NCBI GenBank assembly: GCA_038212305.1 | Contig: JBBQUP010000005.1 | Location: forward strand, 1-60,963 | Source: JBBQUP01 sp038212305 | Lineage (GTDB): Bacteria > Bacteroidota > Bacteroidia > Bacteroidales > Marinilabiliaceae | DNA: 60,963 nt | Direction of reading: 5' to 3' | Part shown: positions 52,187 to 60,840 of the stretch, in pieces | Numbering within the stretch: position 1 is the stretch's first letter | How the letters are laid out: every line of letters begins with the position of its first letter | Made by a program: the position numbers and the translations under genes | Notes under the pieces: model-generated | Seen by the model: only the letters and a program-made list of their open reading frames with translations | What the model was told of the DNA's origin: nothing | Databases searched by the model: none

Positions 52187-53422
52187 TCATTTGCAATACA
52201 TCGAATTATATTTTAAACACTTAGCCAACTCAGTATAAACTTGCACCACTCGGTTATGATCAAAATTGTTTCCCAATGCCTTAGTTATTCGGGTTGATAA
52301 TGTGCCTTGATTTTCAATCACTTTCATCACTTTTAGCGTAGTTTCATTTAAATCGGCTTTTACCTTATCTACTAAAATGGATATTAAATCGCTTACAATT
52401 ATTTGCTTTTGAGTGATCCCAAATAGCTTTAAAAAATCGGTATTATTTAAAATAGCATTTTCACTTTCTCGAATGGCAGAAAGCAAAATAGTGTAAAGCA
52501 TTTGTGTTGAAGCTGTTTGTTGAAGCTGATATGAACAAAACTCCTCGTTAACCAAGTGTTGAAGTAACACAACAATAAACTGAGCAATGGCAATGTCAGC
52601 TACTGGCGCTTCCTGCGTATCAATCACGCGAATTTCAATGGCATTTCTATCGAACCGTGCAATGGCGCCACGACTGTTTAAAAAGTGCTTATCCAAAACA
52701 TGATGAGTATCATACGGTGTTATGTCGCGCACAATGGGATCGAAAATAGTGGCATGATACTCCTTTTTCGTAAACACAGCTTCGGGTATTACCAAGCCAG
52801 TTATCGACGGAATGGCTTTTTGATTGAGGCGATAGGTTTCCATGCGCGAATCGGCAAAACCAGTTAAAGCGCCATCGAGCATTGGCGTTGACGCCGCAAT
52901 GGCAGGGATAAGTGGCAAAACTAAACGGATGGCCGCATGCAGCCGACCAAACTGTTCATCGCCATTAAAGGGTAAGTTCAGGTGCATGCTTTGCAGATTG
53001 CTCCACCCATGTCCACGGCAATCGAAAATTTGATTGTACAAGTTGTAAATTGGGCTGTTGTCGTAAGGCCACAGCAAACTATCGGTTAAAGGATTCATAA
53101 ACGGATGCGCGCCGGTTGGTAGCAGACACGCATTTTTAACCTCTAGTAATTTATTTAACCGAACTACTTCTGCATGAAAAATCACATCCAAATTCGTTAA
53201 AGAGGCACAAGGGTAATTGTTCTTGAGCTCAATCACATGCATCACCAACTCGTTGCTAATGGCCAGCTCGCCTCTGACTATTTCGTTCAAAACTTTGCCC
53301 TGAGTGTTCCTCAACAAGTCGGGCGACAACGGCATTAGCGACAAATCAGATCGCGAGGCAATCATGTATTCCAGTTCAATACCGAATACTTCGAATAAAT
53401 TATAACGAGGCAAGTGAGGCAT
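52187..53422 (-). CDS. GCS2-type carboxylate-amine ligase (glutamate-cysteine-ligase family)
   Basis: A 411-residue ATP-dependent ligase of the glutamine-synthetase/GCS2 superfamily, which joins the side chain or alpha carboxyl of an amino acid (often Glu) to an amine. Motifs: FGIELEYMI near residue 15, SNLQSMHLNLPFNGDEQ, ASTPMLDGALTGFADSR, and ARFDRNAIEIRVIDTQEAP with metal and ATP ligands. No gshB or gshAB is near; its operon partners are an ATP-grasp ligase and an FGase, which argues against plain glutathione synthesis. It starts 19 bp after the ATP-grasp stop. Confidence 0.9.
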   Translation of the reverse strand: MPHLPRYNLFEVFGIELEYMIASRSDLSLMPLSPDLLRNTQGKVLNEIVRGELAISNELVMHVIELKNNYPCASLTNLDVIFHAEVVRLNKLLEVKNACLLPTGAHPFMNPLTDSLLWPYDNSPIYNLYNQIFDCRGHGWSNLQSMHLNLPFNGDEQFGRLHAAIRLVLPLIPAIAASTPMLDGALTGFADSRMETYRLNQKAIPSITGLVIPEAVFTKKEYHATIFDPIVRDITPYDTHHVLDKHFLNSRGAIARFDRNAIEIRVIDTQEAPVADIAIAQFIVVLLQHLVNEEFCSYQLQQTASTQMLYTILLSAIRESENAILNNTDFLKLFGITQKQIIVSDLISILVDKVKADLNETTLKVMKVIENQGTLSTRITKALGNNFDHNRVVQVYTELAKCLKYNSMYCK

Positions 53423-53441
53423 AAAAAAGAATTTAGGCAGT

Positions 53442-55091
53442 CTATTTGCGATTAATTTGTTGAACCAGAAAATCGATAATCTTAGAGTAGAGCGTATCTT
53501 GCATCAATTGATCTTCGATTCCCGCATCAATATTGGGATTGTCATTGACCTCAATCACCACCGCTTTCCCATTAATATCCTTAACATCAACCCCATATAA
53601 TCCATTTCCAATTAATTTGGTTGCTTTTAATGAGGTTTCGATAATGTGTCGAGGAACATTTTCGATGGGAACATTTTCGAAATTACCTGAAAATTCCTCC
53701 GAATTGCTCTCCCAGTTATAGATTTGCCAATGTCCTTTGGCCATAAAATATTTACAAGCAAACAACACTTCGTTGTCGAGAATACCTATTCGCCAATCGA
53801 AATCCGTTGGAAGAAATTCCTGAGCAATGATCAGATCCGACTCTTTCAGCATTTTTTTCATGTGAGCATGCAACTCCTCTTCGTTGTTAGCTTTTACTAC
53901 ACCAACCGAAAAACTCGAATCGGGTATTTTTAACACACAAGGAAATCCCAGCCTAAACTCGGGCGATTTATCTTTATCGGAATAGATGATTACTGTTTTG
54001 GGCGTTGGAATTTTGGCCGTTTGCAACAACTCGGCCAAAAATACTTTGTTCGCACATTTCATGATTGATTCGGGACTATCGAGCACTGCCAGCCCTTCGG
54101 ATTGTGCCCGTCGCGCCATCCGATACGTATGATGGTTGACTGCCGTAGTTTCGCGAATAAAAAGCGCATCGTACTCCCCTATTTTCGAATAATCATCCTT
54201 GGTAATAAAATCGACGTAGCACCCTTTTTTCTGCGCAACTTCCTCAAAACGTGCCAAGGCTTTTTTGTTCGATGGCGGCGACTTCTCCTTCTCATCGACT
54301 AAAATAGCCAAGTCGTACAAATATTTTTCGGGTCGATTGGCATCGTAGCGTTTCTTGCTAAAATAATCAGCCACAAACTCATCCATGTAAGGCAAATGAT
54401 GCTCGGGAATATCTTTTATTGAGATGGTTTTTACCGATTGCACCACCCATTTTTTATCTTTTTGAAACCTAGCTCTTAAAAATGGTGCTGGAAACAGTTT
54501 ATGCAGTTCGCGCGCTAGCTTATCGTACTGCTTCGACACGTTACGCCCAAAATAGATACTCACTTCGAACTCGGTGGAGCGCAATCGCTTAAAGCTTTTC
54601 TGAATCAACTCATCCAACTCGTCCGACACAACCCTAACGATGGTTTGCGTTTTTAAATCGAGCAAATGCTTCACCGATGGGATTACTTTATGACCACGCG
54701 CCTCAGCTAACAATGACACGTAATAACCTCGCTTTTGATAACTGTAATCGTTACTCAAATTAAAAATCCGTAATCCCTTGCGTTTCATATAGGAACTATC
54801 CTCAAGATACTTCCTTGGTGATATCACCTCAACTCCAGGCGTATTAAACGACCATTGAGATGGATGATTTATTACAATAATTTTTTTCATTGATGGTGAA
54901 ACCTCTTTATTTTCGGGCTTTAAATTAAGCTTTTTATCCCAAATGGGGAAGGTTCTACTCGATTTATAAGGCAATAAACAGGTTTTGTGCAAAAGATGCT
55001 GATTTCCATACTCGTCAGGTTCATCTAGGGCAGATTTTTCTTCGATATTCTCTTTTATTTCGGTAATCGAATAAGTTTGAGAATGTAACAT
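53442..55091 (-). CDS. RimK-like ATP-grasp ligase with RLAN N-terminal domain
   Basis: An amide-forming ATP-grasp ligase. From Met68 (ATG at 54888-54890) the protein opens MKKIIVINHPSQWSFNTPG and LSNDYSYQKRGYYVSLLAEA, typical of the RLAN region that precedes RimK-like ligases. ATP-grasp follows (about 300-545 of the long form): FIRETTAVNHHTYRMARRA, FPCVLKIPDSSFSVGV, IIAQEFLPTDFDWRIGILD and VIEVNDNPNIDAGIED for metal binding. The frame extends 67 residues upstream to 55091, 11 bp after the peptidase gene. This leader has no clear similarity, so 54890 may be the true start. Confidence 0.9.
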   Translation of the reverse strand: MLHSQTYSITEIKENIEEKSALDEPDEYGNQHLLHKTCLLPYKSSRTFPIWDKKLNLKPENKEVSPSMKKIIVINHPSQWSFNTPGVEVISPRKYLEDSSYMKRKGLRIFNLSNDYSYQKRGYYVSLLAEARGHKVIPSVKHLLDLKTQTIVRVVSDELDELIQKSFKRLRSTEFEVSIYFGRNVSKQYDKLARELHKLFPAPFLRARFQKDKKWVVQSVKTISIKDIPEHHLPYMDEFVADYFSKKRYDANRPEKYLYDLAILVDEKEKSPPSNKKALARFEEVAQKKGCYVDFITKDDYSKIGEYDALFIRETTAVNHHTYRMARRAQSEGLAVLDSPESIMKCANKVFLAELLQTAKIPTPKTVIIYSDKDKSPEFRLGFPCVLKIPDSSFSVGVVKANNEEELHAHMKKMLKESDLIIAQEFLPTDFDWRIGILDNEVLFACKYFMAKGHWQIYNWESNSEEFSGNFENVPIENVPRHIIETSLKATKLIGNGLYGVDVKDINGKAVVIEVNDNPNIDAGIEDQLMQDTLYSKIIDFLVQQINRK

Positions 55092-55102
55092 AACTAGGTT
55101 AT

Positions 55103-55810
55103 TTAATGTGAAGATGAGACAATCAACAAATTGGCATCGTAGGTAACAATTCCTAATAAAACGGAGTGTATCAAGTGATTAACATCCACTTTGTAATAAT
55201 GACTTTGATTAACTGGATTATCTTTATAAGGATCGGAAACCATGATTCGATTGCCCTGCAACCCGCAAAGCACAACAAAATGTCCCGATGGAACACCTCT
55301 CATATCGTCGTACACCACCCCTTTTTTAGGTTGATAATATTCGCGTTTGCTCCGATAAAGATAGGTTGCACTTAAACCAGCCAACACGGGAATGTTTCGA
55401 CTAAAATAGCTGCTCAACAAATCGGGTGTTAGATCATCGAAGGTAATTTTTCCACCCAGCTCTAAAAATTCCTGATAGGCTCGCGTAGCATGTAAAAATT
55501 TCTGTCCCGTTTTATGAGTGAGTTGAATCTCTAAATTGACAATCAATTCAGCGGATGATAAATCCCTCCACGATGGATCGAAAACCTTTAAATTATAAGT
55601 AATTATAGTTGCTTGAAATCCGCGCTTGAGTGCATCGATGCCCAACATTACAGCCAAAGTGCCACCATCTTCTAAAAAGTTAACCGAATCAATCACCTCA
55701 TCGAGTGATACTTTCGAACCCAAATAATTGTAAACAGCATGTAAGCTGGTGGGACCGCATGTTTCATCATTCGGTTGTGGTTCAATAACAAAAGGCGGAG
55801 TTAGTTTCAT
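55103..55810 (-). CDS. C39/papain-like cysteine peptidase of the ligase operon
   Basis: A 235-residue cytoplasmic-looking cysteine peptidase (no signal peptide). The C39-type catalytic Cys18 sits in NDETCGPTSLHAVYNYLG, His177 in PSGHFVVLCG, and Asp193 in VSDPYKDN, in the right order. It is the first gene of the four-gene minus-strand operon with the RimK-like, GCS2-type and FGase-like enzymes. It could process a peptide precursor, cleave the ligated product, or be an amidase/transglutaminase-like enzyme. Function by context only. Confidence 0.82.
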   Translation of the reverse strand: MKLTPPFVIEPQPNDETCGPTSLHAVYNYLGSKVSLDEVIDSVNFLEDGGTLAVMLGIDALKRGFQATIITYNLKVFDPSWRDLSSAELIVNLEIQLTHKTGQKFLHATRAYQEFLELGGKITFDDLTPDLLSSYFSRNIPVLAGLSATYLYRSKREYYQPKKGVVYDDMRGVPSGHFVVLCGLQGNRIMVSDPYKDNPVNQSHYYKVDVNHLIHSVLLGIVTYDANLLIVSSSH

Positions 55811-56288
55811 TTATTTAAAATACTAATTCAATGTCGTTTAGTTAAGGCCTGAAAGGCTTTACTTTCGATAACCGCTGGTGAAGCCGGCGGAAAAACTACG
55901 ATACAACATTGAGCCCTAATTCAAAATTTACACATAAAGCACTATTCTGGAATGCATTAACAATTCGCAAACCCATTAATACGAACGATATAAAAGAACA
56001 ACATTTTTTGAAACTGTAGAGCAATATTTTCACTTATTTAAGACTTAAAATCAATTTAAAACATCAACAAATAGGAAGACTTCATTTATCTGTTTTTGCA
56101 TAACAATTGCACCCTGCGGAAGAAATTCACTTGCTGCTTAATAATTATGTAAAGTTTATTTGGTTTTTTTAAACTTTTTCAACAACTTACAACAACAATA
56201 TGGGCAAGTTGAAAAAAACCCATAAAAGAATATATTTATTCTAAGAATAAGATAATTTGAAAATGATAGTAACAAAAGCAATTTGTTA
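55811..56288. other. Divergent intergenic region before the ligase operon and the kinase
   Basis: About 480 bp. Near the operon end lies a GC-richer patch with hairpins (AAGGCCTGAAAGGCTTT at about 55843 and CCGCTGGTGAAGCCGGCGG at about 55872), likely a repeat relic. The rest is AT-rich with AGAATA-TATT-TATTCT near 56230. It must hold both divergent promoters; no clear -7/-33 pair stands out. Confidence 0.5.
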
Positions 56289-58289
56289 ATGGCAAAAGGT
56301 ATCTATTTGATTTTTATTCTTTTTGCAACTCTAATTCATTCGAGCAATATATTTGCGCAGGAGTACGTTGTAGGCGGCGATTTTGATTATGCTCCTTATT
56401 CATTTATTGATAAAACAGGAAAGACCAGAGGGCTTGATGTAGACATATTAAATGCCATTTCCATCAAAAATAATATAAAGTTAAGTTTTCATCTCAGCAG
56501 ATGGGATAATGCATTAATCTCCATTAAATCAGGGCAAATTGATATTATTACAGGAATCATTTTTTCAGAAGAAAGAGCAAAATATCTTGATTTTACAATT
56601 CCTATTCATACAGAATACTACTCCATCTTTATTCGAAATAATTTACCATTTAAAGACATATCAAGCCTGTACAACTATAAGCCAATGGTTTTGGGAAAGG
56701 ATATATCAATCGATAAGTATCTTATCCCAATTGGTCTTTTCAAGAATTACATTTTAGCAAAATCGTTACCAGAAGCACTCTATGGAATAGAAACGGGAAA
56801 GGCGGATTTTGTAATAGCACCAAATTCGCTGGGAATGTATGAAATTGAAACAAATAAATATAAAAATATTGAAATAAAAGGGCCGCCAATAATTCCTAGC
56901 ATTTATTGTATGGCAGTAGTAAAAGGAAACACCCCTTTATTGAACATTTTAAATAATGGAATATTGGAGCTACGAAAAAGTGGAAAACTTTCAGAAATTC
57001 AAGAAAAATGGAAAGTCTATGAAAGAGATGACTTTAAATACAAGCAAATAACCCAAATTATTGGGATAGTTTTTATAATATCAATAATATTACTAATTCT
57101 TGTTTTTATAAGGATTTGGTTACTTCGCTTACAGATTAAAAAAAAGACAGATAGTCTAAATCTTAAAAATCAAGAATTACAGAAAAGCGAGGAAAAATTC
57201 AGAATTATAACAGAAAACTCCAGCGATATAATATGGCATTTGGATAGCAATTTTCGTGTAACATATATTAGTCCTGCCGATGAACGAATAAGAGGCTTTA
57301 AACAGGAAGATGTTATTGGCACATACCTTTGGTCGATTTTAAAACCAGAAGGAATTGAAGTGCTAAAAGAGGCGAATAAAAATCGAATGGTTGACCTAAG
57401 TATGGGAAAGATGCCAACACCATCGATTTATGAATTAGAAGAACTGTGTAAGGATGGAAGTTGGGTTTGGGTTGAAGCCACTGCAACGGCACATTGTGAT
57501 GAGAATGATAAAATTTTAGGCTACCATGGAGTCACGAGAGATATTTCGGAACGAAAAAAAACTGAACAAATCCTTGAAGAACAGGGAGACCAGTTAAGAG
57601 AACTTATTTTGTCCAAAGACAAACTTTTTTCAATCATTGCACATGATTTAAGAAGTCCTTTTAATTGCATTTTAGGCCTCACCGACTTATTAACAATTAG
57701 TTCAGAAAATCAGGACATTGAAAAAACCAAATACTTTGCACAAATAATAAATACATCAACAAAAAATACACTTGATTTGCTTAACAACTTATTGCAATGG
57801 GCAAAATCACAATCTGGAAATACTACTTTCACCCCGAATACATTAGATTTAAAACCAATAATTATAGAAATATTTGACATATTAAAATCAACTGCAGAAA
57901 TTAAAAATATATCATTAAATTATAACGAATCTATTCAAGTAGAAGTTTATGCTGATAAAGACATGTTAAAAACAGTTTTACGCAATCTAATCTGCAATGG
58001 TATAAAATTTTCAAACACAAACGGGGAGATAAATATCTCTGCAAAGCAAAAACAAAACCTTATAGAAATTACTGTTTTAGATAATGGAGTTGGTATGAAT
58101 GAAGAAATTAGGAGTAAGTTATTTGAATTTGGTAAGAATTTAACAACCAGTGGAACAGCAAATGAAAAAGGCTCAGGCTTAGGCTTAATACTTTGCAAAG
58201 AATTTGTGAACAAGCATGGTGGACAAATTTGGATTGAAAGTGAGGTTGGAAAAGGAAGTGCATTTAGATTTTCTTTGCCTCACAGATAA
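56289..58289 (+). CDS. Membrane sensor histidine kinase with solute-binding and PAS domains
   Basis: A 666-residue kinase. Starting at ATG 56289 gives a clean signal peptide (to about residue 23, NIFAQ); an upstream TTG is less likely. Periplasmic solute-binding domain (about 24-245: GGDFDYAPYSFIDKTGKTRG, then GLDVDILNAIS), one transmembrane helix (about 255-278), PAS/PAC (about 300-415, ENSSDIIWHLDSNF), HisKA with phospho-His in FSIIAHDLRSPFNCILG, and HATPase with DNGVG and GSGLGLILCKEFV. BvgS/EvgS-like layout without a receiver. Its ligand (an amino acid or similar) and partner regulator are unknown. Confidence 0.93.
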   Translation: MAKGIYLIFILFATLIHSSNIFAQEYVVGGDFDYAPYSFIDKTGKTRGLDVDILNAISIKNNIKLSFHLSRWDNALISIKSGQIDIITGIIFSEERAKYLDFTIPIHTEYYSIFIRNNLPFKDISSLYNYKPMVLGKDISIDKYLIPIGLFKNYILAKSLPEALYGIETGKADFVIAPNSLGMYEIETNKYKNIEIKGPPIIPSIYCMAVVKGNTPLLNILNNGILELRKSGKLSEIQEKWKVYERDDFKYKQITQIIGIVFIISIILLILVFIRIWLLRLQIKKKTDSLNLKNQELQKSEEKFRIITENSSDIIWHLDSNFRVTYISPADERIRGFKQEDVIGTYLWSILKPEGIEVLKEANKNRMVDLSMGKMPTPSIYELEELCKDGSWVWVEATATAHCDENDKILGYHGVTRDISERKKTEQILEEQGDQLRELILSKDKLFSIIAHDLRSPFNCILGLTDLLTISSENQDIEKTKYFAQIINTSTKNTLDLLNNLLQWAKSQSGNTTFTPNTLDLKPIIIEIFDILKSTAEIKNISLNYNESIQVEVYADKDMLKTVLRNLICNGIKFSNTNGEINISAKQKQNLIEITVLDNGVGMNEEIRSKLFEFGKNLTTSGTANEKGSGLGLILCKEFVNKHGGQIWIESEVGKGSAFRFSLPHR

Positions 58290-58322
58290 TATTTACTTTA
58301 ACTGGCCAGCCTCCCATTCGGA

Positions 58323-58344
58323 ACTCGGACTAATAACTCCGAGT
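58323..58344. repeat. Inverted repeat ACTCGGA / TCCGAGT
   Basis: Seven-base arms (58323-58329, 58338-58344) with 8-base loop just after the kinase gene; no T-run. Possibly the first of two terminators. Confidence 0.5.
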
Positions 58345-58385
58345 AACAACATTTAAGAGATTAACACACAACCTTACCTAAAGCA

Positions 58386-58427
58386 AAAAACGACTTAAGC
58401 GAGCAATACCTCACCTAAGTCGTTTTT
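58386..58427. terminator. Bidirectional terminator between the kinase and ABC-F genes
   Basis: Perfect 12-bp stem AAAAACGACTTA (58386-58397) / TAAGTCGTTTTT (58416-58427), with A/T runs on both sides. Confidence 0.85.
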
Positions 58428-58447
58428 GAAAATATGTTGTTGGAAAA

Positions 58448-60067
58448 TTATTTCGAGTACATTTTTTCTCTCAAGGCAGCAATATCTTCACTGGAAATAT
58501 AGTCGTCGTAATCCATTAGTTTATCAATAATTCCATTGGGCGTTAACTCAATAACCCTATTACAAACCGATGAGATAAACTCGTGATCATGCGAGGCCAT
58601 TAATATATTGCCTTTAAACGTAATTAAGGTATTATTAAAGGCTTGTATCGACTCCAAGTCGAGGTGATTGGTAGGATTATCCAACATCATAACGTTGGCA
58701 TTTCTAAGCATCATACGAGCAATCATGCAACGCATTTTTTCCCCTCCCGAGCAAACCTCCGCTTTTTTAAAGATCTCCTCGCCCGAGAATAACATCTTAC
58801 CTAAAAATCCACGAAGGTAAAATTCCGTTGTATCGGAAGAATACTGTCCCAACCAATCAACAATTGATTGGCCTGTGTTAAAAAAATCGCCATTATCAAC
58901 GGGCAAATAGCCATGCGTAATGGTAATACCCCACTTATATGAACCGTCATCGGGCTTAACATGATCATTTAAAATTTCGAACAAAGTAGTCATTGCTAAT
59001 GAATTGCGCGACAAGAAAACAACCTTTTCATCCTTTTCCACATTAAACGTAACATCCTTTAATAAATAAGTTCCATCATCAGCTTTTTTACTTAAACCAT
59101 GAACTTCTAAAACAGTATTTCCGGTTTCGCGTTCAGGAGTAAAAATAAGAGCAGGATAGCGGCGTGTTGAAGGCTGAATCTCTTCTACATTCAACTTCTC
59201 GAGCATTTTTTTACGGCTGGTTGTTTGTTTCGATTTTGAGGCATTGGCACTAAAACGCGCAATAAACTCGAGCAACTCTTTTTTCTTCTCTTCGGCCTTT
59301 TTATTTTGATTTTGATGTTGACGAAGTGCTAACTGGCTCGACTGATACCAAAATGTGTAGTTACCAGCAAAAATTTGCACTTTTCCAAAATCAATATCCA
59401 CCACATGCGTACACACCGAATCGAGAAAGTGACGGTCGTGCGATACCACCAAAAGTGTATTATCGAAGTTTGCCAAATAATTCTCAAGCCACATAACGGT
59501 CTCTAAATCCAAGTCGTTGGTTGGCTCATCGAGCAATAAGTTATCGGGCTTGCCAAATAATGCTTGAGCCAAAAGAACTTTAACCTTCTCTTTACCGCTC
59601 ATATCTTTTAGCAAAGTATAATGCGACTCTTCTTTAATGCCTAATCCGCTCAACATCGAAGCGGCATCGCTCTCGGCGTTCCAACCATCCATTTCGGCGA
59701 ATTGTTCTTCCAGCTCAGCAGCTTTTATACCATCGGCTTCCGTAAACTCAGCTTTGGCATAAAGGGCTTCACGCGCTTTCATTGCATTCCACAACACCGA
59801 GTGTCCCATCATAACCGCCTCTAAAGCAGGATGCTCGTCGAACGCATTGTGATCCTGACTAAGAACCGATAAGCGCTCACCTACACCAAACTGCACGCCT
59901 CCGCGTGTTGGATCCAAATCGCCACTCAACATGCGTAAAAATGTGGATTTCCCGGCGCCATTGGCACCAATAATTCCGTAACAATTGCCAGGTGTAAACT
60001 TTAAATTTACGTCCTGAAACAACACCCTCTTCCCAAACTGAATGGCTAAATTAGAAACCGTAATCAT
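58448..60067 (-). CDS. ABC-F family ATPase (YbiT-like)
   Basis: A soluble 539-residue protein with two ABC cassettes, of the translation-associated ABC-F group. Start at ATG 60067 (ITVSNLAIQFGKRVLFQDV), as in YbiT; an open frame continues 31 residues upstream but is unlike the family. Cassette 1: Walker A GANGAGKST, signature DMSGKEKVK (altered), Walker B LLLDEPTNDLD. The linker has the Lys-rich NQNKKAEEKKKELLEF. Cassette 2 is degenerate: P-loop LSRNSLAMTT lacks the Lys, and Walker B LDNPTNHLD has Asn for the catalytic Glu, though signature CSGGEKMR is kept. Confidence 0.9.
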   Translation of the reverse strand: MITVSNLAIQFGKRVLFQDVNLKFTPGNCYGIIGANGAGKSTFLRMLSGDLDPTRGGVQFGVGERLSVLSQDHNAFDEHPALEAVMMGHSVLWNAMKAREALYAKAEFTEADGIKAAELEEQFAEMDGWNAESDAASMLSGLGIKEESHYTLLKDMSGKEKVKVLLAQALFGKPDNLLLDEPTNDLDLETVMWLENYLANFDNTLLVVSHDRHFLDSVCTHVVDIDFGKVQIFAGNYTFWYQSSQLALRQHQNQNKKAEEKKKELLEFIARFSANASKSKQTTSRKKMLEKLNVEEIQPSTRRYPALIFTPERETGNTVLEVHGLSKKADDGTYLLKDVTFNVEKDEKVVFLSRNSLAMTTLFEILNDHVKPDDGSYKWGITITHGYLPVDNGDFFNTGQSIVDWLGQYSSDTTEFYLRGFLGKMLFSGEEIFKKAEVCSGGEKMRCMIARMMLRNANVMMLDNPTNHLDLESIQAFNNTLITFKGNILMASHDHEFISSVCNRVIELTPNGIIDKLMDYDDYISSEDIAALREKMYSK

Positions 60068-60244
60068 GATAAAAACAATTGATTGATGATAATAAAAACA
60101 GGGTGCAAAAATAATAAAAATCGAGGGACTTTTTGTGTTAATGAAGGTTAACCTTTTCAACTAATTACCACAACTATTGTATTATAATGATGCCAAGTTT
60201 TACACCTAATTCGCAACCAACCATGTTCTGAAAATGACTGCCTG

Positions 60245-60826
60245 TTATAATTCCTCAATTGCTTTTAGTATTTCGCTCACCGACGATCGTTTTTTATAAT
60301 CGGGATTAAACTGACGCCAAGCAATCGTCCCGTTTTTATCAACCAAATAAGTTGCCGGAATGGGTAATCGTTGCGAATCATCGGAATGCGTCTCCTTTAA
60401 GTTTGCTCCCAAAACGGTATTATACAAAAATGTTTCGGTGGTTTTTGGCGTAAATGTTACATCGTACGCATTGGCAATTTTATATCCCTCGTCGTACAGC
60501 AATTTAAATGCAGCACCCGATTTGTCGGCCATCTTCTCTAAAAACTCAGGTTTTTCGGGCGATATGGCAATTACAGAAACACCTTTATCGGTTATAAACT
60601 GAAGACTGTCCTGTATTTGAGCCAAATGTTTATTACAAACCGGACACCAATAACCTCGATAAAATATGAGTATAACTGGAGTACTTTTTAATTGATTGGC
60701 TAAACTAAACGATACACTATCGCTGTCGATTGCAGTAAAATCAGGAGCCTTTTCCCCTACTGTTAATCCTTTGGCATCGTTTACACTTCGTGTTGTTTGA
60801 GAATTTGCCTGTGCTACTATTAACAA
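60245..60826 (-). CDS. AhpC/TSA-type peroxiredoxin, 5' end apparently cut
   Basis: A thioredoxin-fold peroxiredoxin-like protein with CPVC at 61-64 (RGYWCPVCNKHLAQIQ) and the family blocks GEKAPDFTAIDSDSV and LPIPATYLVDKNGTIAWR. The readable N-terminus LLLIVAQANSQTT is the second half of a signal peptide, but no ATG precedes it. A TTG at 60824-60826 is the only candidate, and the upstream frame looks foreign. The 5' end was probably removed by a rearrangement near 60835, so the protein may not be made or exported. Confidence 0.75.
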   Translation of the reverse strand: MLIVAQANSQTTRSVNDAKGLTVGEKAPDFTAIDSDSVSFSLANQLKSTPVILIFYRGYWCPVCNKHLAQIQDSLQFITDKGVSVIAISPEKPEFLEKMADKSGAAFKLLYDEGYKIANAYDVTFTPKTTETFLYNTVLGANLKETHSDDSQRLPIPATYLVDKNGTIAWRQFNPDYKKRSSVSEILKAIEEL

Positions 60827-60840
60827 TAGTCCGTTAGATT

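Noticed and set aside
52187..55091. Calling the ligase pair glutathione synthesis (gshA/gshB)
   Set aside because: The ATP-grasp enzyme is RLAN/RimK-like rather than GshB-like, and the operon carries amide-cleaving enzymes that do not fit glutathione synthesis.
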